Source: Saccharothrix saharensis (GTDB taxonomy: Bacteria > Actinomycetota > Actinomycetes > Mycobacteriales > Pseudonocardiaceae). From it: DNA of 64,000 nt. This document shows, piece by piece, positions 15,801-23,463 of the stretch (positions are counted from its first letter, which is position 1; every line of letters starts with the position of its first letter). The translations under genes were made by a program, and so were the position numbers. The DNA lies in contig NZ_VFPP01000001.1 in the NCBI RefSeq assembly GCF_006716745.1, forward strand, positions 4,650,001 to 4,714,000. Reading direction: 5' to 3'. A model generated the notes under the pieces. The model made no database searches and had not been told where the DNA came from. It saw only the letters and a list, made by a program, of their open reading frames with translations.

Positions 15801-17798
15801 TCAGGGGCTGCTGACGTGAGGTAGGTCTCGTGCCAAGTCGAGGAATGGGTCCAGGGCGGCCGGGTTGCGCAGGGCGTCCAGGCTCACGGCGCGCTCAGGT
15901 GGGGTGCCGGCCAGGATCTTCTTCACCGGCACCTCGCACTTCTTGCCGTTGAGGGTCCTGGGGATCTCGGCCACGGCGACGAACCGGTTCGGGACGTGGC
16001 GCGGTGACAGGTTGGTGCGCAGTTCGGACCTCAGCTTCGGTTCGAGGTCCGGGAGGGTCACGTCGTCGTCCAGGACCAGGAAGCACAGCAGTTCGCCGTC
16101 GGTCCGACCGGCGCCCGACGTGTCGATCACCAGGGAGTCGGCGACGCCCGGCATGCCCTCGACGACCCGGTAGAACTCGCTGGTGCCCATGCGCACGCCG
16201 CCGCGGTTCAGGGTGGAGTCGCTGCGGCCGTAGATGACGGCCGAGCCCCGCTCGGTGATGCGGATCCAGTCGCCGTGCCGCCACACCCCCTCGAAGGTGG
16301 AGAAGTAGGCATCCCTCAGCTTCGAGCCGTCCTCGTCGCCCCAGAAGAACACCGGCATGGACGGCATCGGCTTGGTGATCACCAGTTCGCCGACCTGCTC
16401 GACGACGGGCTGGCCGGACTCCGAGTACGACTCCACGGCGGCGCCCAGCGCCCGGCACGACAGCTCGCCCAGCCAGACCGGCAGGTCGGGCGCGGCGGCG
16501 ACGAAGGCGGTGCACAGGTCGGTGCCGCCGGAGACCGAGGCGATCTGGACCTCGGCACCGACGGCCGACGCGATCCAGCGGAAGCCCTCCGGCGTCAGGG
16601 GCGCGCCGGTGGAGCCGACGACGCGCAGGCCCGTCAGGTCGTAGCGCTCGGCCGGGTGGACGCCCTCCTTCAGGCACGACTGGATGTACGGGGCGGACGT
16701 GCCGAAGTACGTCACGCGGTGCTGTTCGGCCAGGTGCCACAGCACGTTCAGGTCGGGGTGCGCGGGGCTGCCGTCGAACAGCACGATCGTCGAGCCGACG
16801 AGCAGGCCGGAGACGAGGAAGTTCCACATCATCCAGCCGGTGGTGGTGAACCAGAAGAACCGGTCGCCGGGACCGAGGTCGCTGTGCAGCGCCAGCATCT
16901 TCAGGTGCTCCAGCACGATCCCGCCGTGCCCCTGGACGATGCCCTTGGGCAACCCGGTCGTGCCCGACGAGTACAGGACCCACAACGGGTGGTCGAACGG
17001 CACCGGCTCGAACGCCAGGGGCGCTTCGGCGTGCTCGGCCAGCAGCGAGTCCCACGTCACGGCACCGGGCAGCGGGGTGCCGCCCACGTAGTCGACCACC
17101 ACGGTGGCGCGCAGGGAGGGGATCTCCGACCGCAGCTTCTCCACCGTCGCCCGCACGTCGAACGCCCGCCCGTTGTACCGGTACCCGTCGACGGCCACCA
17201 GCACGGTCGGCGAGATCTGGGTGAACCGGTCGGCGATGGCCCGCGCGCCGAAGTCCGGCGAGCACGACGACCAGGTCGCGCCGAGCGAGGCCGCCGCCAG
17301 GAACGCGATCAGCGCCTCCGGCGAGTTCGGCACCAGCGCCACCACCCGGTCGCCCCGCCGCACGCCCAGCGCCTGGAACCCGGCGCGCACGGCGGCCACC
17401 TTGCGGCGCAGCTCGCCGTACGTGAGTCGGGAGGACAGCCCGTCCTCGCGGTGGAACACGACCGCCAGGTCGTCGTCCGGGCCCCTGAGGGCGTGCTCGG
17501 CGTAGTTGAGCGTCGCGCCGGGGAACCAGGACGCGCCGGGCATCACGGGCGCCTCCAGCACGCGCGTGGGCGCGCTGTGGAACACCACCTCGAAGAACTC
17601 CGCGATCGCGCCCCAGAACCCCTCCAGGTCGGAGGTGGACCACTCCCACAGCGACTCGTAGTCGGGCAGGTCCAGGCCCTTGGTCGAGGCCAGCCAGGAG
17701 CGGAACGCGGTCATCCTGCTGTCCTCGACCCGGTCGGGGTCAGGGCGCCACAGGACTTCCGCCTCGCCGGCGGCGGTGCCGGCACGCATCTCGGTCAT
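15801..17798 (-). CDS. aacS: Acetoacetyl-CoA synthetase (acetoacetate-CoA ligase)
   Basis: The product is 665 aa from ATG 17798, the usual length for the family; a longer open frame upstream lacks homology. The ANL-superfamily adenylation core is intact: LYSSGTTGLPKGIVQGHGG (P-loop A3), FFWFTTTGWMMWNFLVSGLL, YGRSDSTLNRGGVRMGTSEFY (A7/A8 region, here shortened), and the C-terminal catalytic lysine context IPRTLNGKKCEVPVKKIL. TTTGWMMWN is diagnostic of acetoacetyl-CoA synthetases as opposed to acetyl-CoA synthetases. It activates acetoacetate with ATP and CoA in the cytosol, feeding ketone-body carbon to acetyl-CoA or polyketide and isoprenoid precursors. Confidence 0.9.
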   Translation of the reverse strand: MTEMRAGTAAGEAEVLWRPDPDRVEDSRMTAFRSWLASTKGLDLPDYESLWEWSTSDLEGFWGAIAEFFEVVFHSAPTRVLEAPVMPGASWFPGATLNYAEHALRGPDDDLAVVFHREDGLSSRLTYGELRRKVAAVRAGFQALGVRRGDRVVALVPNSPEALIAFLAAASLGATWSSCSPDFGARAIADRFTQISPTVLVAVDGYRYNGRAFDVRATVEKLRSEIPSLRATVVVDYVGGTPLPGAVTWDSLLAEHAEAPLAFEPVPFDHPLWVLYSSGTTGLPKGIVQGHGGIVLEHLKMLALHSDLGPGDRFFWFTTTGWMMWNFLVSGLLVGSTIVLFDGSPAHPDLNVLWHLAEQHRVTYFGTSAPYIQSCLKEGVHPAERYDLTGLRVVGSTGAPLTPEGFRWIASAVGAEVQIASVSGGTDLCTAFVAAAPDLPVWLGELSCRALGAAVESYSESGQPVVEQVGELVITKPMPSMPVFFWGDEDGSKLRDAYFSTFEGVWRHGDWIRITERGSAVIYGRSDSTLNRGGVRMGTSEFYRVVEGMPGVADSLVIDTSGAGRTDGELLCFLVLDDDVTLPDLEPKLRSELRTNLSPRHVPNRFVAVAEIPRTLNGKKCEVPVKKILAGTPPERAVSLDALRNPAALDPFLDLARDLPHVSSP

Positions 17799-17857
17799 AC
17801 CTGAAGTTCCTAGCCGATGGGACGGCCCGGAACCACAGTTGGCATCCACACACCGGG

Positions 17858-18622
17858 TCAGTTCCGGCCGGCGCCCGCCACCAGTCCCTCGACCGCGGAG
17901 ATCAGCCGGGGGGCGTCCGCGGGCGCGACGACGAGCCACCCGTCGTCCCGCCGCACGAGGTAGCGCCCCTCCTCGGTGTCCAGCCACGACACGACCGCGC
18001 CGGTCGGGTGCAGGTAGCCCGCCCGGTTGCGGGCGATCACGCCGACCTGGCCGCCGCCGCTGCGCGTGGTCACGGCGCGCATCAGCGTGTTCGCCTCCGG
18101 CTCGCGCAGGCCGGCGGACCGCAGCGCGTCGAGGAACCCCTCGCTGCCGTCGTCCTGCCCGGCCTGGCCCGCGGCCAGGTAGTCGTCCCAGCGCACGTTC
18201 ACCGACCGGCCGCTGCCGGGCGGCGCGGGCGGCAGGGTGTTGACCGTGGTGGCGGCCAGGGCGGTCGGCCGGAACCCGGCCACCTGGACCTGGTTGCCGA
18301 GCCGGCCCGCGAACGCGCCGTGCCACGCGGCGGTGGCCAGGCCGCGCGCCTGGGCGCCGCGCACGGTGAAGAACACCTCCAGGCCGACCTCGAACTCGGC
18401 CAGGCCGCGCAGCAGCCCGTACAGCTCCTCGTCCGGTCGCCGCACGGTGCCGAGGCCGCGGGCGGCCAGGTCGCGGGACGCGGTCTCGACCAGCGCGTCC
18501 CGCTCCCGCTGGGTGTGCCCGAAGTGCCTGGTCCCGAGCGGCACCGGGTGGGCGTCGCGGTGGACCGCCTGCCAGAGCAGGAAGAACTCGGTCTCGCTGA
18601 GCCGGAAGACGCGATCGGTCAC
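17858..18622 (-). CDS. EspG-family ESX secretion-associated protein
   Basis: The product is 254 aa. GTG 18622 overlaps the stop of the upstream ESX gene (GTGA). LSETEFFLLWQAV near the N-terminus, RDLAARGLG, LYGLLRGLAEFEVGLEVFF and the C-terminal GRYLVRRDDGWLVVAPAD are typical of EspG proteins. In mycobacteria EspG is the cytosolic chaperone that binds the tip of PE-PPE dimers before type VII export. Here it follows a WXG/PPE-like substrate and a partner in one operon, so it probably chaperones them. No ESX core genes (eccB-E, mycP) are in the window. Confidence 0.85.
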   Translation of the reverse strand: MTDRVFRLSETEFFLLWQAVHRDAHPVPLGTRHFGHTQRERDALVETASRDLAARGLGTVRRPDEELYGLLRGLAEFEVGLEVFFTVRGAQARGLATAAWHGAFAGRLGNQVQVAGFRPTALAATTVNTLPPAPPGSGRSVNVRWDDYLAAGQAGQDDGSEGFLDALRSAGLREPEANTLMRAVTTRSGGGQVGVIARNRAGYLHPTGAVVSWLDTEEGRYLVRRDDGWLVVAPADAPRLISAVEGLVAGAGRN

Positions 18623-19968
18623 AGCCCGATCACCGGTGGTGCGGCCTTGCGGTCGACGCCGAAGACGTTGTCGTCGTCCTCCAGGTAACCGGGTCGGTTG
18701 CGGTCCTTCTCGCCGCCGGACGCGACGGGCGGCGGGGCGGCCATCGGCGCGGCGCCGATCATGCCGGACTGCGGGGTCACCGACTTGGGCGCCTGGAACT
18801 GGCTGGTCACGCTGCCGGGGTTGGCACCGCCGCGGTCGCCGCCGAGCGCGCCCGTGGTGCCGCCGGGGCCCGCGACCGGACCACCGCCGCCACCACCACC
18901 GCCGGCCGCGCCGACGGGCGTGGGCACGACCCCGCGACCGGCGAACCCGCCGCGACCGCCGGCGAACCCGCCGCGACCGAACTGGGCGGGGGTGCTGCCG
19001 GGACGCTGGTTCGGCGTGCCACCACCGGGGTTGTTGACCACGACCTGGCCGCCACCACCGGTGCCACCGCCGTCGGGGACGGGCGGGGTGGGCGTGACGA
19101 CCACGGGCGGCGGCGGGGGCGGGGCGAGCGGGTTGGTCGGCGGGGCGAACGACGGCACGGTCCGGTCGACCTCGTAGGAGTTCAGCTGGAACATCGCCAT
19201 GACCTCGGCGGCCTGGCGGTGCGTCGCGTCCGCGGTGGCGACCGAGTCGAGCGCGGGCGCGCCGACGGTCTCCAGGCCGGTGAACGCGCCGGGCGTGCGC
19301 GTGGTGCTGTCGACCAGGCTGTCCCGGGTCGTGGGGGACAGCGTGCGGAACCCCGCGTCGTCGACGGGCTGGTTGCGGACCAGCGGCGAGCGCGGCACGG
19401 CGACCGGGGTCGGCGTGGCGACCGCGACCGGCGCGTCGGCGACCGGCGTGACGACCGGCGGCGCGGGCGCGGGCGGCGGCATCATCTCGCGCGCCGTCTG
19501 CACGTGCTCGATCTCGGTGGCGATGCACTTGGCCACGTTGTCGGCGTGCTCACTGGTGTTGAGGGCCCACTTCTCCACCGACTCCAGGGCTTCGCGGGCG
19601 CGTTCGGCCGACTCGCCGGTCCAGGCCTGGCTGGACTGGCTGATCGCCTTGGCCAGGAACTCCTGCACCTCGCCGAGGGCCTTGCCCACGGCGGCCCAGT
19701 CGGCCTGGGCGCTGCTCGCGACCTTCAGGTCGACGCCGGTGTTGATCATCTCCCACAGCTGCTGGTGGCTGTAGGTCATCCAGTCGACCTTCTGGCCGAG
19801 GTCGGTGGGCTTGTCGTGGCCCTGGCCACCGCCCTGGCCGCCGCCGTACCCGTTGCCGTGGTTGCCGCCGTGACCACCGCCACCGTGACCGTGACCGCCA
19901 CCGTGACCGTGACCGCCGCCGTGGCCCTGGCCACCGCCGTGGTTGCCGCCGTGCTTGTTGTCGCCCAT
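18619..19968 (-). CDS. WXG100/PPE-like ESX substrate candidate with His/Gly-rich N-terminus
   Basis: The product is 449 aa from ATG 19968, overlapping the upstream stop. Residues 1-50 are tandem HGGGHGHGG-type repeats. A helical WXG-like domain follows at about 60-165, with VDWMTYSHQQLWEMI and QAWTGESAERAREALESVE. The rest is proline-, alanine- and glycine-rich low complexity, ending in the conserved acidic tail RPGYLEDDDNVFGVDR. This architecture (helical hairpin plus disordered tail, next to EspG) is typical of ESX substrates in Pseudonocardiales. The His-rich head is unusual and could bind metal ions; that is speculation. Confidence 0.75.
   Translation of the reverse strand: MGDNKHGGNHGGGQGHGGGHGHGGGHGHGGGGHGGNHGNGYGGGQGGGQGHDKPTDLGQKVDWMTYSHQQLWEMINTGVDLKVASSAQADWAAVGKALGEVQEFLAKAISQSSQAWTGESAERAREALESVEKWALNTSEHADNVAKCIATEIEHVQTAREMMPPPAPAPPVVTPVADAPVAVATPTPVAVPRSPLVRNQPVDDAGFRTLSPTTRDSLVDSTTRTPGAFTGLETVGAPALDSVATADATHRQAAEVMAMFQLNSYEVDRTVPSFAPPTNPLAPPPPPPVVVTPTPPVPDGGGTGGGGQVVVNNPGGGTPNQRPGSTPAQFGRGGFAGGRGGFAGRGVVPTPVGAAGGGGGGGGPVAGPGGTTGALGGDRGGANPGSVTSQFQAPKSVTPQSGMIGAAPMAAPPPVASGGEKDRNRPGYLEDDDNVFGVDRKAAPPVIGL
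19810..19960 (-). repeat. In-gene tandem repeat encoding Gly-His
   Basis: Near-identical CCGTGACCGTGACCGCCA-type units encode the Gly/His head of the ESX candidate. Length variation by slippage would be expected. Confidence 0.7.
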
Positions 19969-20600
19969 CAGCCCTTGGCCTCCCCTGCGGCTCCGAAGGC
20001 GTCCGCAGCTTCGTCGTCGGCCCGTTCCAGGTTCCGCGCCGCGTCGCGGATGGTCTCCTCGACCTCGAAGAGCACCTGCATGAAGTCGCCGATCACCTTG
20101 ACCGCCGACTCCTCGTTGCCCACGGCCACCTCGCGCAGCCGCCTGCTGATCGCGTCGCTCACCCAGTTGTTGCCGAACTTGAGCTCGACGTCGAGGTTGT
20201 TCACCGCCCGGCCGTGCACGGTGTCGACCAGGCTGCGCGCCTGCGAGATCAGCTTGAGCAGGTCGTCGACGCCCTGCTTGTCCAGGTCGAGCTGGACCGA
20301 CTCCTTGTCCACCGCGCCCAACGCGGTGGTGGCCTTGTCCAGGTCGGTCTGCGCGGCCTTCGCGAAGCTCTCCGGGGCGGGCTTGACCGCCTCGGCCACG
20401 GCCGCGGCCGGCAGCGTCACGGTCGCGTCGGCGGGCGGTGGCGCGGCTGGTGCCGCGGCCGGTGGTGGCGCGACGGCGGGCGCGGCAGCGGCCGGCGCGT
20501 CCGCCACGACCGCGGGCTGCGGCGCCGCGGACGGCGTGAAGCCAGGCGGGATCCGCACCGTCTGCGAGCCCGCGAGTGGGACCGTGTTCCCGTCGCTCAT
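19968..20600 (-). CDS. ESX-operon helical protein of unknown function
   Basis: The product is 210 aa from ATG 20600, preceded by AGGGGGTAGTG. The first 65 residues are Ala/Pro-rich and disordered. Residues about 75-205 form amphipathic helices (LDKATTALGAVDKESVQLDL, VSDAISRRLREVAVGNEES, DFMQVLFEVEETIRDAARNL). It is first of three coupled genes leading into the WXG/PPE-like gene and EspG, so it is probably a co-secreted partner. I see no enzyme motif. Confidence 0.65.
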   Translation of the reverse strand: MSDGNTVPLAGSQTVRIPPGFTPSAAPQPAVVADAPAAAAPAVAPPPAAAPAAPPPADATVTLPAAAVAEAVKPAPESFAKAAQTDLDKATTALGAVDKESVQLDLDKQGVDDLLKLISQARSLVDTVHGRAVNNLDVELKFGNNWVSDAISRRLREVAVGNEESAVKVIGDFMQVLFEVEETIRDAARNLERADDEAADAFGAAGEAKG

Positions 20601-20734
20601 CACTACCCCCTGCACTGCGATTCGCCGCGAGCTCTCCGCGCGTTAGCCGGCGACGATCGGAAAATCAGGCGTTCCGGACGCCCTCCTTAGATGTACCGGG
20701 AAGCCCGTTCGGTTCCAAGCCGCCGACCAGAGGC

Positions 20735-21412
20735 TTAGCGAAGATGTGAGTCGAACCAGTTCAACGCCCGCTGCCAGGCCTCCGCGCTGACCTCCGGCGT
20801 GGTGTCGAACCGGTGGCTCGTGCGGGCGAACCGGACCACGTCGGTCGCCACGGGCGCCGCCGCCGCCGCGTCGCGCAACTTCTCCACGTCATCGAACGGG
20901 ATCTCGGCGTCGTCGTCGCCGTACAGGCCGAGCCACGGGCAGGTCAGCTCCTCCGCCACCTCCACCAGCGACGGCAGCCCCTCGGCCAGCGGCTGGAGGA
21001 TCCCACCGCCCCCGACGGTCACCGCCGCACCGACGGTTCGGCTTCCCGCAACCACCATCGCGACCGATCCGCCCAGGTCGAAGCCCATGACACCCATCCG
21101 GTCCTGGCTCACGCCCCGCTGCCCCAGCCAGACGAACGCGACGTCGGTGTCGGCCAGCACGTCCTCGCCGGACAGCCCGCTCACCATGGCGGGCGCCTCG
21201 TCGCCGGACACCTCGTCGTACAGGTGCGGCGCGACCGCGAGCCACCCCTCGGCCGCGAGCGAGCCCACCAACCCGCGGACGGTGTCGGTCACGCCGCGCG
21301 CCTCGTGCAGCACGACCAAGCCGCCGCGGACGGCGTTCTCCGGCTCGGCGACGGTCAACCGCAGCTCGCGGCCGTCGGTGAGGGAGAGCGTCTCGGTGCG
21401 GGTAGCAGTCAT
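20735..21412 (-). CDS. Dienelactone hydrolase family protein with Asp at the nucleophile position
   Basis: The product is 225 aa from ATG 21412. It has the alpha/beta-hydrolase layout of dienelactone hydrolases: VVLHEARGVTDTVRGLVGSL, PHLYDE, RMGVMGFDLGGSVAMVVA, LGLYGDDDAEIP and a C-terminal SHRFD. In classical members the nucleophile elbow is GFCxGG; here it is GFDLGG, so aspartate replaces cysteine, while the acid (DDD) and histidine (SHRF) are kept. Asp nucleophiles are used by haloalkane dehalogenases and epoxide hydrolases, so activity may differ from lactone hydrolysis or be lost. It is divergent from the aminotransferase gene. Confidence 0.8.
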   Translation of the reverse strand: MTATRTETLSLTDGRELRLTVAEPENAVRGGLVVLHEARGVTDTVRGLVGSLAAEGWLAVAPHLYDEVSGDEAPAMVSGLSGEDVLADTDVAFVWLGQRGVSQDRMGVMGFDLGGSVAMVVAGSRTVGAAVTVGGGGILQPLAEGLPSLVEVAEELTCPWLGLYGDDDAEIPFDDVEKLRDAAAAAPVATDVVRFARTSHRFDTTPEVSAEAWQRALNWFDSHLR

Positions 21413-21533
21413 GGGCCAACCCTTCCACGTGGGGGTGAACGGCAGTCAACGTGAGCATCCGTACGGCGGGTATGCCCCATCCGGGTCTTTCACCGGATAA
21501 CGTCCAGCTCAGAACCCCGAAGGGAGTCCTTGG

Positions 21534-22601
21534 ATGACCGTGCGAACCCGCGCCGACCTCGTCGCGCTGCCCGGATACGTGCCCGGCAAGACGATCCCCG
21601 GCGCGATCAAGCTGGCCAGCAACGAGGTGTCGGCCGGACCGCTGCCCAGCGTGGTGCGGGCGATCGCGGACGCGGCCACCGCCGTGAACCGCTACCCCGA
21701 CACCGCCGCCACCGACCTCGTGGCGCGACTGGCGGACAAGCTCGGCGTGCCGGCGGAGCAGGTGGCCGTGGGCTGCGGCTCGGTGACGCTGTGCCAGCAG
21801 CTCGTGCAGGCGACCTGCACCGAGGCCGACGAGGTGGTGTTCGCGTGGCGCTCGTTCGAGGCGTACCCGCTCGTCACCGCGGTCGTCGGCGCCGGGCAGC
21901 AGCGGGTGCCGCTGACGCCGGGCCACGGCCTCGACCTCGACGCGATGGCCGCGGCCATCACGCCGAAGACCCGCCTGGTGTTCGTGTGCAACCCCAACAA
22001 CCCGACCGGGACGGCGTTGCGCGCGGCGGAGATCGAGCGGTTCGTCGAGCGGGTGCCGTCGGACGTGCTCGTCGTCATCGACGAGGCCTACAAGGAGTTC
22101 GTGGACGACCCGGACGTGCCGGACGGCGTCGAGCTCGCCAAGCGGCAGTGGGCGGCGGGTCGGGACAACGTTGCCGTGCTGCGCACGTTCTCCAAGGCCT
22201 ACGGGTTGGCCGGGCTGCGCGTGGGGTACGCGGTGGCCTCGCCCGCGGTGGCCGAGACGCTGCGCAAGGTCTACGTGCCGTTCAGCGTGAACGCGCTGGC
22301 GCAGGCCGCCGCGCTGGCGTCGCTGGACGCCGAGGACGAGCTGATGGCGCGGTGCCGGGCGATCGTGGCCGAACGGGCGCGGGTGCGCGGCGAGCTGCTG
22401 GCCGCCGGGTTCGAGGTGCCCGAGTCGCAGGCGAACTTCGTGTGGCTGCCGCTGGGCGAGCGGACCGCGGCGTTCAACGAGCACTGCCTGGCGCACAAGG
22501 TGGTCGTGCGGGCGTTCGCGGGCGACGGCGCGCGCGTCACGATCGGCGAGCCGGAGGAGAACGACGCGTTCCTGGCGGCGGCCCGGTCCTTCGGCGGCTG
22601 A
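21534..22601 (+). CDS. pat: Histidinol-phosphate / phenylalanine aminotransferase (HisC/Pat)
   Basis: The product is 355 aa from ATG 21534, with GAAGGGAG upstream. It is a fold-type I PLP enzyme of the HisC branch: [52 protein letters not shown], and the Schiff-base lysine in [15 protein letters not shown]. Terminal FVWLPLG and [14 protein letters not shown] bind the substrate carboxylate. The isolated location, away from his genes, favours the aromatic aminotransferase (Pat) annotation used in actinobacteria over a histidine role; sequence alone does not decide. Confidence 0.85.
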   Translation: MTVRTRADLVALPGYVPGKTIPGAIKLASNEVSAGPLPSVVRAIADAATAVNRYPDTAATDLVARLADKLGVPAEQVAVGCGSVTLCQQLVQATCTEADEVVFAWRSFEAYPLVTAVVGAGQQRVPLTPGHGLDLDAMAAAITPKTRLVFVCNPNNPTGTALRAAEIERFVERVPSDVLVVIDEAYKEFVDDPDVPDGVELAKRQWAAGRDNVAVLRTFSKAYGLAGLRVGYAVASPAVAETLRKVYVPFSVNALAQAAALASLDAEDELMARCRAIVAERARVRGELLAAGFEVPESQANFVWLPLGERTAAFNEHCLAHKVVVRAFAGDGARVTIGEPEENDAFLAAARSFGG

Positions 22602-22605
22602 GCGG

Positions 22606-23355
22606 TCAGCGGGTGAGGATCTGAGCGATGGCCACGACTCCCACCACGACGATCACCGCGCGCAGCGCGGTGGGTGGGAGTCGGCGGCCGACCTTCGCGC
22701 CGAGCTGACCGCCGACGACCGAGCCGACCGCCAGCAGCAGCACGGCGAGCCACGCCACGTCGGCGATGAAGATGAACAGCACGCCCGCGACCAGGTTCAC
22801 GAACGCGGTCAGCACGTTCTTCAGGGCGTTCATCCGCTGGATGTGCTCGTTCATCAGCACGCCCATCAGGCCCATGACCAGCACGCCCTGGGCCGCGCCG
22901 AAGTAGCCGCCGTAGATGCCCGCGAGGAACACGCCGATCCACAGCGCCACCCCGCCGTGCTCGTGCCGCTCCCGTTCGGCGAGCTTGCGGTTGAGCCACG
23001 GCTGGGCGACCACCAGCACCAGCGCGATGGCGATCAGCACCGGCACGATCGCGGAGAACGCGTCCTCCGGCAGCACGACCAGCAGGATCGCGCCGCCGAT
23101 GCCGCCCAGCACGGACGCGGGCAGCAGCCGCTTCACCCGGTCCGCCTGCCCGGTCAGCTCGCGCCGGTAGCCGAACGCGCCGCTGAGCGAGCCCGGCACC
23201 AGGCCGAGGCTGTTGGACACGTTGGCCACCACCGGCGGGTACCCGACGGCCAGCAGCACCGGGAACGTCACCAGGGTGCCCGAGCCCACCACGGTGTTGA
23301 TCCCACCGGCGAACACACCGGCCAGGACGACGACGATCGCCTCCAACGCCGTCAC
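22606..23355 (-). CDS. TauE/SafE family sulfite/organosulfonate exporter-like protein
   Basis: The product is 249 aa. GTG 23355 is preferred because GGGGAG (23363-23368) lies seven bases upstream; GTG 23361 would leave one base. Seven or eight hydrophobic helices are visible, with the family repeat motif GGINTVVGSGTLVTFPVLL near the N-terminus and GIYGGYFGAAQGVLVM in the second half. TauE/SafE proteins are inner-membrane exporters of sulfite or sulfonates, but many actinobacterial members are uncharacterised. It converges with the aminotransferase gene, four bases apart. Confidence 0.85.
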   Translation of the reverse strand: MTALEAIVVVLAGVFAGGINTVVGSGTLVTFPVLLAVGYPPVVANVSNSLGLVPGSLSGAFGYRRELTGQADRVKRLLPASVLGGIGGAILLVVLPEDAFSAIVPVLIAIALVLVVAQPWLNRKLAERERHEHGGVALWIGVFLAGIYGGYFGAAQGVLVMGLMGVLMNEHIQRMNALKNVLTAFVNLVAGVLFIFIADVAWLAVLLLAVGSVVGGQLGAKVGRRLPPTALRAVIVVVGVVAIAQILTR

Positions 23356-23402
23356 GGCCACGCTCCCCTGGTGTCGCAGTTGGTTAGCGACGCTAACACC
23401 GC

Positions 23403-23450
23403 GATCGGCGGGGCGCGGTGTGGCACGTGCGACACCGCGCCCCGCCGATC
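23403..23450. terminator. Terminator after the large surface-protein gene
   Basis: 19-bp perfect arms (23403-23421, 23432-23450) with a 10-base loop lie 14 bases downstream of the minus-strand stop at 23464. Confidence 0.75.
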
Positions 23451-23463
23451 AGGGGTTCGTCCA

